Positions 17,592-24,927 of a DNA stretch of 64,000 nucleotides are shown here, piece by piece. The stretch spans positions 1,302,001 through 1,366,000 of the forward strand of contig NZ_CP130720.1 in assembly GCF_035984415.1 (NCBI RefSeq), written 5' to 3'. The translations under genes and the position numbers were made by a program. Origin of the DNA: Streptomyces sp. NBC_01296 (GTDB lineage: Bacteria; Actinomycetota; Actinomycetes; Streptomycetales; Streptomycetaceae). How positions within the stretch are numbered: the stretch's first letter is position 1; each line of letters starts with the position of its first letter. The notes under the pieces are model-generated. The model was not told the origin of the DNA, made no database searches, and saw only the letters and a list, made by a program, of their open reading frames with translations.

Positions 17592-18692
17592 TCAGCCCCC
17601 GGTCACGGCGCCCTGCCCGGTGATCAGGTCGGCGAGGGCCGCCATGCCCCCGTCCGCGAGGGCCCGGCGCTGCCGGTCCGCGGGCGTGCCCTGCTGCAGG
17701 AGCCGGTGCAGCAGGGAGCCCACCTCGCGCTGGTCCCCGGCCTCCTCCAGGGCGGGCGTGATGTACCGCATCAGCAGCCACAGCACGTCGCCGGCGCTGC
17801 GCCGGTGGCCCTGCGGGTCCATGAGGGTGCCGTCCAAGCCGTGCCGGGCCGCGTGCCACATGGCCGCCTGGAGCAGCTCGTGCGAGCACTCGGGGGGCGC
17901 CATTCCGGCCTTCTCCTCGGCGATCGCGGTGCTGACCAGCGCACGCACGATCCCGGTGAGCAGCACCGCGTCGCTGGCGTCCAGCTGCACGTCCAGGCAC
18001 CGCACCTCCAGCGTGGGGTAGCGCTCGGACAGCCTGGCCTGCCAGTAGAGCTGGCCCCGGTCGGCGATCAGGCCCGCGTCCAGCAGCGCCTCGATGCGCT
18101 CCTCGTAGTCGGCGAGCGTACGGAAGAAGGGTGTCGGGCCGCTGACCGGCCAGCGGCCGAAGACGATCGTGCGCCAGCTCGCGAATCCGGTGTCGCACCC
18201 GTCCCACAACGGCGAGTTCGACGACATGGCCAGCAGCGTCGGAAGCCAGACGCGCAGCCGGTTCAGGGCCGCCACGCCCATCTCCCGGTCGGGCACCGCC
18301 ACGTGCACGTGCATGCCGTTGATCAGCTGCTCGTCGACCAGCCGGCAGGCCTCGTCCCGCATCTTGAGGTACCGCGCGGTCTGGGTGACCGGGACCGGCA
18401 CCGTGTCGCGCAGGGGCGCCGCGGCGGAGCTGGCGAGGCGGCAGCCGTACTCCTCGGCGGCGGAGCCGACCGCGTGTCGCAGCCGCAGCAGGTGGCCCGC
18501 GACCTCGTCCAGGTCCGTGCAGATGGGTGTGGCGACCTCGACCTGGGCCTGGAGCAGCTCGTTCTGCACCTCGCCCTCGCCCACCCATGACACGAGACCC
18601 GCCGCTGCCCGCACCTCCTCCGCCCGGGCCACGGGCAGATGGGTGACGGGATCCAGCAGGACGTACTCTTCCTCAACCCCGATCGTGATCAT
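17592..18692 (-). CDS. YbdK-type carboxylate-amine ligase (GCS2 family)
   Basis: 366 aa. The opening [13 protein letters not shown] and [23 protein letters not shown], plus the C-terminal [16 protein letters not shown], are hallmarks of glutamate-cysteine ligase family 2 (YbdK) proteins, which have weak gamma-glutamylcysteine ligase activity or unknown carboxylate-amine ligation. Streptomyces carry several paralogues. A small frame with a much better ribosome site overlaps its start (18673-18762) and may couple translation. Confidence 0.88.
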   Translation of the reverse strand: MITIGVEEEYVLLDPVTHLPVARAEEVRAAAGLVSWVGEGEVQNELLQAQVEVATPICTDLDEVAGHLLRLRHAVGSAAEEYGCRLASSAAAPLRDTVPVPVTQTARYLKMRDEACRLVDEQLINGMHVHVAVPDREMGVAALNRLRVWLPTLLAMSSNSPLWDGCDTGFASWRTIVFGRWPVSGPTPFFRTLADYEERIEALLDAGLIADRGQLYWQARLSERYPTLEVRCLDVQLDASDAVLLTGIVRALVSTAIAEEKAGMAPPECSHELLQAAMWHAARHGLDGTLMDPQGHRRSAGDVLWLLMRYITPALEEAGDQREVGSLLHRLLQQGTPADRQRRALADGGMAALADLITGQGAVTGG

Positions 18693-18762
18693 GTCGCGCC
18701 GGACTCCTGCTCTCTTCGGGCTCCTCGGCGCCTGTGGACGCCGTCGGAAGAGCGATGCGCAC
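18673..18762 (-). CDS. Possible 29-aa leader peptide overlapping the YbdK gene start
   Basis: AGGAGG stands 8 nt before GTG 18762, the strongest ribosome site in this region. The frame encodes 29 residues ([20 protein letters not shown], then PARHDHDRG) and stops inside the first codons of the ybdK-like gene, a 20-nt overlap in another frame. The YbdK start itself has only a distant GGAG. The arrangement suggests a translated leader that feeds ribosomes to the downstream gene. No homologue is known to me; it could also be part of a longer untranslated leader. Confidence 0.35.
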   Translation of the reverse strand: MRIALPTASTGAEEPEESRSPARHDHDRG

Positions 18763-19002
18763 CAGCTTCACCTCCTGTGGTCCGGAAGGCCCCGGCGCGG
18801 TCGGCGCCCGTCCGTCCGCGGTCCCGCGGGCCCTGCTCCTGCCCCGCGGGGAGCGCCTCAAGCCGGAGAGGCGGACCCGGCCTCGGGCCCGGGCATTCGG
18901 CGGTTCCTTCGGGCGAATCTGGCCCCTCGTGCGTGGGGTACCGGATCCAGCGTGGCAGTTCACAGGGAAATGCACCCATCGGGCCACCGGCAGAGGCGGT
19001 AC
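18763..19002. other. Divergent spacer between YbdK leader and AI-2E permease gene
   Basis: About 240 nt that must carry the promoters of both divergent units (the full spacer to the YbdK start is 310 nt). Apart from the AGGAGG at 18771-18776 (minus strand) I see no clear promoter or coding frame. Confidence 0.4.
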
Positions 19003-20202
19003 ATGACCAGGCGATCCGCAGGGCGGCCGGAGTCCCGCCCGGCCGGGGCGCGTACGGAGAGGCCGCGTACGCAGGGCCCGCGCGGCCGGGTGGCGGCGCG
19101 CCGCGCCCGTGCCCGCGGCCGCCGCCCGGGCGGGAGGCCCGCCGTCAGGCCGTACGTGCCCTCGGTTGTGTCGCCCCCGCTGCGGACGGCCGCGGCCTAC
19201 TCCTGGCGGCTGCTGGTGGTGGGCGCGGTCGTGTACACGGTGTTCATCGTGCTGGGGCGGTTCCACGAGGTCGGCGTGGCCGTCTTCCTCGGCCTGGTCG
19301 CCACCGCGCTGCTGCGCCCGGTGGCCGATCTGCTGGCCCGGTGGATTCCCCGCTCCCTCGCCGTGGCCTGCGCACTCGTCGGCAGCATCGTGCTCGGGCT
19401 GGGCGCGCTCGCGTTCGTCGGCGAGACGGTGGCGGCGGAGTGGAACTCGCTGGTGGCGGAGTTCCGGGCGGGGCTGGACCGGCTCGAGCCCCTGCTGGAG
19501 CGGCCGCCCCTGCGGCTGAGCCCCCATGCGCTGGGCGATCTGCGGGACAAGATCGGCGTGTACCTCTCCAGCCATCGCGCGACCCTGCTCAGCACGGCCG
19601 TGACCGGCGCCGGGCGGCTGGTGGCGGCCCTGACCGTGGTGGCCCTGTCACTGTTCTGCTCGGTCTTCTTCATCTACTCGGGTGACAGGCAGTGGCGCTG
19701 GCTGTGCTCCCAGTTCCCGCAGGGCGCGCAGCAGCGGATCTCGGTCGCCGGGCGGGCCGCGTGGCGCACGTTCACCGGGTACACCCACGGCATCGTGCTC
19801 GTCGCCGCGACCAACGCGATCCTGGTGGGGATCGCGCTCTACGCCTTGGGCGTGCCGCTGGCGGTGCCGCTCGCGCTGCTGGAGTTCTTCGCCGCGTTCG
19901 TCCCGCTGATCGGCTCGCCGGTGGCCCTCGCGGTGGCCGTCGTGGTCGCACTGGCCGCCAAGGGGCCACTGGTCGCGGCGCTGGTGGTCTGTCTGATCGT
20001 GATCATCGGGCAGATCGAGGGGCATGTGCTGCACCCGATGCTGATGAGCTGGGCGGTGCAGCTGCATCCGGTGGTCGTGGCCCTGTCGGTGGTCGCGGGG
20101 GCCATCGCCGCGGGCGTGCTGGGCGCGGTGGTCGCGGTACCGCTGGTCTCGGTCGTCTGGTCGGTGCGCCAGGCCCTGCGCTCCCCGGAGGCAGGGCTCT
20201 GA
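19003..20202 (+). CDS. AI-2E-family (PerM-like) membrane permease
   Basis: 399 aa. A basic, Arg/Gly/Pro-rich N-terminal tail (about 1-60) is followed by about seven to eight membrane segments with the family pattern: paired N-terminal helices, a soluble region between about 140 and 200, then helices ending in the conserved LIVIIGQIEGHVLHPMLMSWAVQLHPVVVALSVVAG. Members include the AI-2 exporter TqsA and Na+/H+ antiporter-like proteins; the substrate here is unknown. ATG 19003 has a modest site (CAGAGGCGG); ATG 18970 is an alternative. Confidence 0.85.
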   Translation: MTRRSAGRPESRPAGARTERPRTQGPRGRVAARRARARGRRPGGRPAVRPYVPSVVSPPLRTAAAYSWRLLVVGAVVYTVFIVLGRFHEVGVAVFLGLVATALLRPVADLLARWIPRSLAVACALVGSIVLGLGALAFVGETVAAEWNSLVAEFRAGLDRLEPLLERPPLRLSPHALGDLRDKIGVYLSSHRATLLSTAVTGAGRLVAALTVVALSLFCSVFFIYSGDRQWRWLCSQFPQGAQQRISVAGRAAWRTFTGYTHGIVLVAATNAILVGIALYALGVPLAVPLALLEFFAAFVPLIGSPVALAVAVVVALAAKGPLVAALVVCLIVIIGQIEGHVLHPMLMSWAVQLHPVVVALSVVAGAIAAGVLGAVVAVPLVSVVWSVRQALRSPEAGL

Positions 20203-20224
20203 GCTGCGGCTTCCGGAATGCGCC

Positions 20225-20250
20225 GCTTCATATCACCCGGACGGGGGTAT
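20225..20250 (+). promoter_or_regulatory. Candidate SigB/SigF-type promoter
   Basis: GCTT (20225-20228), a 16-nt spacer and GGGTAT (20245-20250) fit the published Streptomyces sigma-B consensus GNNT-N14-16-GGGTA(C/T). It lies about 75 nt upstream of the sigma-factor start, which suggests that the gene is autoregulated or controlled by a paralogous stress sigma factor. The match is short and could be chance. Confidence 0.45.
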
Positions 20251-20323
20251 ACCCCGAAGGACAGCTCACGAGACGGCCGTGCCGCAGCCCTCTGCGACGC
20301 GACCATCCGTCGGAGGAGCAGAG

Positions 20324-21157
20324 ATGCCGTACGCAGACATCACCGAAAGCATTCCGCAGGACACGCTGAGTGTGAGCACCGGTGAGGCCCGGACGCTGTC
20401 GGGGGCGCTGTTCCACCGGCTGCGGGCCCTCGACGAGGGCAGCGCCGAGTATTCGTACGTGCGCAACACCCTCGTCGAGCTCAACCTGAGCCTGGTGAAA
20501 TTCGCCGCCCGCCGGTTCCGCGGCCGGAGCGAGCCGATGGAGGACATCGTCCAGGTCGGCACGATCGGCCTGATCAAGGCCATCAACCGGTACGACCCGG
20601 AGCGCGGCGTGGAGTTCACCACCTTTGCGATGCCGACCATCGTCGGCGAGATCAAACGGTTCTTCCGCGACACGAGCTGGGCCGTCAAGGTGCCCCGGAG
20701 GCTCCAGGAACTGCGGATCGACGCGGCCAAGGCACACGACGCGCTGGAGCAGGACCTCGGCCGCGAGCCCACGGACGCCGAGCTGGCCGGCCGGCTGCGC
20801 GTCTCGCCCGAGGAGCTCGTGGAAGGGCAGAAGGCGGCGCACGCGTACTCCGCGCGCTCGCTGGACGCGCCGGTGCAGGAGGACGGCGACCGGAACGCGT
20901 ACGCAGACCGGCCCTCGCTCGGCGAGGAGGAGCCGGCGTACGACACGATCGAGTGTCTGGAGTCGCTCAAGCCGATGCTGGCCGAACTGCCCGCGCGGGA
21001 GCGCACCCTGCTGTCGCTGCGCTTCGGCCACGGGCTGACGCAGTCCGAGATCGGCGAACGGTTGGGGCTGTCGCAGATGCACGTCTCGCGGCTGCTCAAC
21101 CGGACGCTGACCGCTCTGCGGTCGGGCCTCCTCGAGGACGGGCCACCGGAGCCGTGA
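20324..21157 (+). CDS. RNA polymerase sigma factor, SigB/SigF/SigG family
   Basis: 277 aa. Group 3 sigma factor with region 2 (LVKFAARRFRGRSEPMEDIVQVGTIGLIKAINRYDPERGVEFTTFAMPTIVGEIKRFFRD), region 3 (WAVKVPRRLQELR ... DLGREPTDAELAGRL) and region 4 (LLSLRFGHGLTQSEIGERLGLSQMHVSRLLNRTL). Streptomyces have several such factors for stress and sporulation control, held by RsbW/SpoIIAB-type anti-sigma factors. ATG 20324 follows GGAGGAG. The gene overlaps the 3' end of a convergent anti-sigma-like ATPase gene by 62 bp. Confidence 0.92.
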   Translation: MPYADITESIPQDTLSVSTGEARTLSGALFHRLRALDEGSAEYSYVRNTLVELNLSLVKFAARRFRGRSEPMEDIVQVGTIGLIKAINRYDPERGVEFTTFAMPTIVGEIKRFFRDTSWAVKVPRRLQELRIDAAKAHDALEQDLGREPTDAELAGRLRVSPEELVEGQKAAHAYSARSLDAPVQEDGDRNAYADRPSLGEEEPAYDTIECLESLKPMLAELPARERTLLSLRFGHGLTQSEIGERLGLSQMHVSRLLNRTLTALRSGLLEDGPPEP

Positions 21158-21605
21158 GCGGCGCCGGGACTTCCGCCCACACCGTCTTGCCGACCTGCCC
21201 GTCGGCGTAGGGCTCACAGCCCCAGCTGCGGGCGAGTCGCTCCAGGACCAGCAGGCCGTGCCCGCCCGGCAGGGCGGAACCGGTCGTCCGCAGGCGACGG
21301 GGGTGCTCGGGGCTCCCGTCGCCGACCTCGATCCGGAGCCGGCCGGCGCTGCGGCGCAGCACCAGCGCGCGGGGGCCGCCGGCGTGGATGCAGGCGTTGC
21401 TCACCATCTCGGAGACCAGCAGCAGGACGTCCTCGGCGGCCTCCTGCCGGTCCGCGCCGTACGGGTGCTGCGCGCCGGGCCCGCCGGCGGGCTCGTCAGT
21501 GATCCAGCGCCACTCGGTGAGCGCCTGGCGCGTGAAGTCCCGGCAGCGGGTGACGACTCCGTGCGTCCCGCCGCCGAGAAGCAGCGTGCGGGTCTCCTCG
21601 CTCAT
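21096..21605 (-). CDS. RsbW-like ATP-binding protein (putative anti-sigma factor)
   Basis: 169 aa with a GHKL ATPase domain: N-box DVLLLVSEMVSNACIHAGG, G1-like IEVGDGSP and G2-like PGGHGLLVLERLARSWG. Streptomyces encode many such small kinases; some bind sigma factors of the SigB family and others regulate anti-anti-sigma factors. Its convergent overlap with the sigma-factor gene makes a functional link plausible, but pairing with this particular sigma is not shown by sequence. Confidence 0.82.
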   Translation of the reverse strand: MSEETRTLLLGGGTHGVVTRCRDFTRQALTEWRWITDEPAGGPGAQHPYGADRQEAAEDVLLLVSEMVSNACIHAGGPRALVLRRSAGRLRIEVGDGSPEHPRRLRTTGSALPGGHGLLVLERLARSWGCEPYADGQVGKTVWAEVPAPLTAPVARPRGGPTAERSASG

Positions 21606-21680
21606 GGAAGCCGCCTACCCAGGCCGGTACAGAAGATGCGCAGGATGCGCACGGCTACCGGCGGGACCGACACGGTCCCG

Positions 21681-23054
21681 TCACGATCCGATGCCCTGCC
21701 CGAAGGTGAAGAAGCCGTCCGGGTCCACGCGCTTCTTGATCTCCACGAGCCGCGGATAGTTGGCGCCGTAGTACGCGGTGCGCCAGTCCGGCAGGTCCGG
21801 GTCGATGAAGTTCTGGTACGCGCCCTCGCCTGCGTACGGCGCGACCTCTTCCTGCAGACCGGCGAGCCAGCGAAGGTTCGCCTCCACGGTGTCCGGACCG
21901 TCCTGCCCGGTCCAGGACGTGTCCATGGTGACCAGGAACTGTGCGTCGCGGTGGACGAACGCGGTGTCGGCCGGGGCCACCCGGTTGATCGCGCCGCCCC
22001 AGGTGTACAGGGCCAGGCCGCAGCCGTCCGGGTTGCCGCTGCCCGGCCGGCCGGCGAGCCGAGCCATGACGGCGGCCATGGCCTCGGGGGGCAGCGGCTC
22101 GGCGGCGAAGTTCGTCCGTACGGCGAACGCCCCGGCGGAGGTCTCGTGCAGCAGGTAGTCCTTGGCTTCCCAGAACGTGCGGTCGGCGATGTCCTCGCGT
22201 ACGGGCCGGGTCGCCGCGAGGACCGGGGCGAGCAGCTCCCGCAGTTCGCTCGCGGGTCCCAGGTGCAGTCCGACGGCCGACACCACGGGGTCGCCGTCGG
22301 CGGCCGCGACGCCGAGCCGGAGCGAGAACTCGTCCGGTGCGTGGCGGGCGGCCTCCTGCACCGCCGCGAAGGCAGCGGGGGCGTCGGCCCCGTCCCAGAG
22401 GAGCAGGCAGGTGGAGACGTCGGGCACCGCGGTGGCCTGGAAGGTGAAGGACAGGTTGATGCCGAAGTTCCCGCCTCCGCCGCCGCGGCAGGCCCAGTAC
22501 AGGTCCGGGTTCTCCTGGGCGTCGCAGGTCAGCACCTCGCCCTCGGCGGTCATGAGGGTGGTCCGGACGAGGGCGTCCGCGGTGAGTCCGAGCTTGCGCG
22601 AGGTGGCGGAGGAGCCGCCGCCGAGCGTGAGGCCGGCGATGCCGACGGAGGCTCCGTTGCCCAGCGCGAACGCCATCTCATGGGGTTGGACCGCCGCGTG
22701 GACGTCGGCCATGCGGGCCCCTCCGGCGGCCGTGACGAGCCCGGTGGAGCCGTCGGCGACGACGGTGTTCAGCGCGCTGAGGTCGAGGACGAGGCCGGTG
22801 TTGACCGAGTGGCCCGCGTAGCTGTGGCCGCCGCTGCGGGCGACGAGGCCGACGCCCGTGTCGCGGGCCCATGCGAGGGCGCGCCGTACGTCGCCGTGGT
22901 TCGCCGCGGACACGACGCCGTTCGGCGTGGTCGAGGCGTAGCGGGTGTTGAACGGGGTGCTGGACTCGCGGAAACCGGCATCGCCGGGCCGCAGTACGCG
23001 GCCCGCCACCGTCTTTTCCAGACGCTGCCAGTCCGCCTCGGATGCGCCGTTCAC
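21681..23054 (-). CDS. FAD-linked oxidase with berberine-bridge (BBE) domain
   Basis: 457 aa. FAD-binding PCMH domain: NHGDVRRALAWARDTGVGLVARSGGHSYAG (the His in GGHS is the usual 8-alpha-histidyl flavin attachment site), LTLGGGSSATSRKLGLTADAL, CRGGGGGNFGI; C-terminal BBE segment ANYPRLVEIKKRVDPDGFFTFGQ. Many relatives oxidise alcohols, amines or ring C-N bonds in natural products. The second flavin-linking Cys of bicovalent members is not obvious. GTG 23054 overlaps the upstream small protein stop by 4 nt; last gene of the cupin operon. Confidence 0.88.
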   Translation of the reverse strand: MNGASEADWQRLEKTVAGRVLRPGDAGFRESSTPFNTRYASTTPNGVVSAANHGDVRRALAWARDTGVGLVARSGGHSYAGHSVNTGLVLDLSALNTVVADGSTGLVTAAGGARMADVHAAVQPHEMAFALGNGASVGIAGLTLGGGSSATSRKLGLTADALVRTTLMTAEGEVLTCDAQENPDLYWACRGGGGGNFGINLSFTFQATAVPDVSTCLLLWDGADAPAAFAAVQEAARHAPDEFSLRLGVAAADGDPVVSAVGLHLGPASELRELLAPVLAATRPVREDIADRTFWEAKDYLLHETSAGAFAVRTNFAAEPLPPEAMAAVMARLAGRPGSGNPDGCGLALYTWGGAINRVAPADTAFVHRDAQFLVTMDTSWTGQDGPDTVEANLRWLAGLQEEVAPYAGEGAYQNFIDPDLPDWRTAYYGANYPRLVEIKKRVDPDGFFTFGQGIGS

Positions 23055-23374
23055 TGCACCTCTTCGATGTAGGAGATCCCCGTCGCGGCGTGCGGGCCGT
23101 AGCGTTCCCAGACCTCGCGCAGCCGCAGGCGGCCGTCCTCGGCCACCTCGGGTGTGTTGACCGTGCGCCCGCAGACCACCTCGCCGGTCGCGAACACGAG
23201 GGTGTAGCCCATGGACAGGGTGCCGTCCGGCGTGCAGGTGCCGACGGTCCACCCGCGCCGCACCTCGCCGCCGACGACCTCGCCCCAGACCAGGTCGCCC
23301 TGCTGGTGGTAGACGGCGACGGTGCGGATGTCGCCCTGCGGTTTGCGGAACCTGCGGCCGTCGTAGTCGATCAC
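23051..23374 (-). CDS. Small calycin-like protein (often misannotated 'N-acetylglutamate synthase')
   Basis: 107 aa: YDGRRFRKPQGDIRTVAVYHQQGDLVWGEVVGG ... RTVNTPEVAEDGRLRLREVWERYG ... SYIEEV. I recognise the pattern of a small family of beta-rich proteins often labelled N-acetylglutamate synthase in databases without evidence. Function unknown. GTG 23374 overlaps the cupin stop and its own stop overlaps the BBE oxidase GTG, so the three genes are translationally coupled. Confidence 0.65.
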   Translation of the reverse strand: MIDYDGRRFRKPQGDIRTVAVYHQQGDLVWGEVVGGEVRRGWTVGTCTPDGTLSMGYTLVFATGEVVCGRTVNTPEVAEDGRLRLREVWERYGPHAATGISYIEEVQ

Positions 23375-23781
23375 GGGGCCGTGTCCGCTTCGGTGTCCTG
23401 CGCGGGCTGCCCGGCGAGGAACTCGGCCGACATGCTCCGGCCCCACCAGATCGCGTAGTAGGAGAAGTCCGTGTCGTGCTCGTTGACGATGTGGTGCTCG
23501 GCTCCGCCCTTCATCAACGCGATGTCCCCCGCCGCGATCTTCCACCGGCGGCCGTTGCAGACCACCTCGGCGCGGCCGGCCATGGCGATGAACATCTCGC
23601 GTTCGCGGTGGGCGTGCGCCTGCGACACGTCGCCGGGGCGCAGGACGCACCATGCCCCGCGGAACGGCGCTTCCAGCCCCGGCCAGGGGTACAGCAGCTT
23701 GAGGTCCAGGCCGTGTTCCCGGAGCAGGTGGTCCGGCTCCGCCGTGCGGATCTCCACGTCGGGGTGTTCCTGGTCGGTCAA
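23371..23781 (-). CDS. Stand-alone cupin, candidate hydrazine-synthetase cupin subunit
   Basis: 136 aa single cupin. Motif 1 is exact, G50-x5-H56-x-H58-x3-E62-x6-G69; motif 2 is G85-x7-G93-x2-H96-x3-N100, giving a 3-His/1-Glu metal site. In the hydrazine synthetase Spb40 such a cupin is fused to a MetRS-like domain and carries out N-N bond formation. Here the MetRS-like enzyme is separate (35428-36966). TTG 23781 is preferred because GGAGCGG lies 7 nt upstream; ATG 23817 falls inside an octanucleotide repeat without a ribosome site. First gene of a three-gene overlapping operon. Confidence 0.78.
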   Translation of the reverse strand: MTDQEHPDVEIRTAEPDHLLREHGLDLKLLYPWPGLEAPFRGAWCVLRPGDVSQAHAHREREMFIAMAGRAEVVCNGRRWKIAAGDIALMKGGAEHHIVNEHDTDFSYYAIWWGRSMSAEFLAGQPAQDTEADTAP

Positions 23782-23805
23782 CGTTCCGCTCCGTTCGACG
23801 TCTTT

Positions 23806-23869
23806 GCATTGCGGCATTGCGGCATTGCGGCGTTGCGGCGTTGGGGCGTTGGGGCGTTGCGGCGTTGCG
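23806..23869. repeat. Octanucleotide tandem repeat upstream of the cupin gene
   Basis: Eight consecutive 8-bp units: three GCATTGCG, one GCGTTGCG, two GCGTTGGG, two GCGTTGCG, followed by degenerate copies to about 23900. The array lies 25 bp upstream of the cupin TTG start, between it and the upstream operator-like element. The period is not a multiple of three, so it is unlikely to be coding. Confidence 0.85.
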
Positions 23870-23932
23870 GTATTTCCGGCACTGCGGCATTCCGGCGGCG
23901 GGCGACGCCGATCAGGCTAGGAGAAGGCGGCT

Positions 23933-23976
23933 CCCTTTCGACAGGGGAATTGTTCCCTCATCGAAAGGGAATCTGC
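23933..23976. promoter_or_regulatory. Inverted-repeat element upstream of the cupin operon (cluster operator copy 1)
   Basis: CCCTTTCGA (23933-23941) and TCGAAAGGG (23961-23969) form perfect arms; the loop holds the near-palindrome GGGGAATTGTTCCC (23944-23957), and the right arm runs into GGGAATCTGC (23967-23976). The same pair of words recurs with nearly the same spacing (23 against 22 nt) at 38324-38355, upstream of the main hydrazine operon. The element is about 155 bp upstream of the cupin start. A site for the adjacent NarL-type regulator is the simplest reading. Confidence 0.6.
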
Positions 23977-24008
23977 CGCACGCTGTCGCATGTGGTGATA
24001 TCGGCCGA

Positions 24009-24776
24009 TCAGCCGTGCCCCAGACCCGCGTCGCGGGCCAGCACGATGGCTTGGGACCGATCGGCCACGCCGAGTTTTCCGAATATCGTGGAGACGCGGT
24101 TGCTGATGGTCTTCGATGCGAGCACGAGCTCACGGGCGATGGCGGCATTCGACTTGCCCGCGGCGATGCGTTCCAGAACGTCCCGCTCCCGGTCGGTCAG
24201 CTGCGGGAAGGGGTAGTAATACCGCCCGGTCGACTCCGGGCACATCAGGGCTCCGAGCCTGTTGGCGATAGACTTGTCGACGATTCCCTCACCGGCCGCG
24301 ACGGCCTGAATGCCGCGCAGGATCCGGTCCGCGTCGGCCCGTTTGAACAGATAGCCGCGCGCACCGGCCTGGAGGGCGGCGGTGATGACGCGGTCGTCGT
24401 CGACCGAGCTGAAGACGAGGATGCCCGTTTCGGGCCATAATCTGAGCACTTCGGATATCACCCGCATACCGGCGCGTTCATCCATGAGCGGGTCGACCAC
24501 GAGGACGTGGGGCCGGCAGCGGCAGATCTCCGCGATCACCTCGTCCGCCGTGGCGGCCTCGCCGACGACGGATATCCCCCCGGACCGTTCCAGGACGGAA
24601 CGGACTCCGTGGCGAATCGCGGGCTGCGCGTCGGCGAGCACGACGGTGACGGTGGCGATGGGTCTGGCGACGACCGCGAGATCACCGTCGGGTCGTCGGC
24701 CCGTGAACTCCCTTTGCGCCTCACCCTGTGACGAGAGCGGCCAGAGCAGCCCCTTGATGTTTGTCGTCTGATGCAT
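24009..24776 (-). CDS. NarL/LuxR-type pathway regulator with atypical receiver
   Basis: 255 aa. Receiver domain (about 42-165) with Asp95 (VLVVDPLM) and Lys145 (YLFKRA), but the usual acidic pair reads LADA: Asp49 is present, the second acid is Ala50. C-terminal LuxR HTH at about 190-250 (LTDRERDVLERIAAGKSNAAIARELV ... ISNRVSTIFGKLGV). No kinase is nearby. It is the only regulator inside the cluster and sits directly beside one of the two shared inverted-repeat elements. ATG 24776 is preceded by GGGGGAAGG; the frame continues 69 nt upstream to another start without a site. Confidence 0.85.
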   Translation of the reverse strand: MHQTTNIKGLLWPLSSQGEAQREFTGRRPDGDLAVVARPIATVTVVLADAQPAIRHGVRSVLERSGGISVVGEAATADEVIAEICRCRPHVLVVDPLMDERAGMRVISEVLRLWPETGILVFSSVDDDRVITAALQAGARGYLFKRADADRILRGIQAVAAGEGIVDKSIANRLGALMCPESTGRYYYPFPQLTDRERDVLERIAAGKSNAAIARELVLASKTISNRVSTIFGKLGVADRSQAIVLARDAGLGHG

Positions 24777-24927
24777 TTCTACCTTCCCCCCGAATCGATC
24801 TTTTACGGTGGCCCAGGCCGACCGGCCGTCACCAGAATGGTGCACGGGTCAGTCTTACCGCAACGGTCAGGGGGATATCCGCGCGGTGCGGTCGCCATGT
24901 CGGCAGCGACATTCACATCCGGCCATG

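Noticed and set aside
17509..18021. Plus-strand frames opposite the YbdK gene
   Set aside because: Composition is Arg/Ser/Ala-rich shadow and the minus-strand YbdK protein is unmistakable.
23371..23817. ATG 23817 as the cupin start
   Set aside because: It lies inside the octanucleotide repeat with no ribosome site; TTG 23781 has GGAGCGG at proper spacing.
23806..23903. CRISPR-like array
   Set aside because: Units are 8 bp and contiguous, with no spacers and no cas genes.
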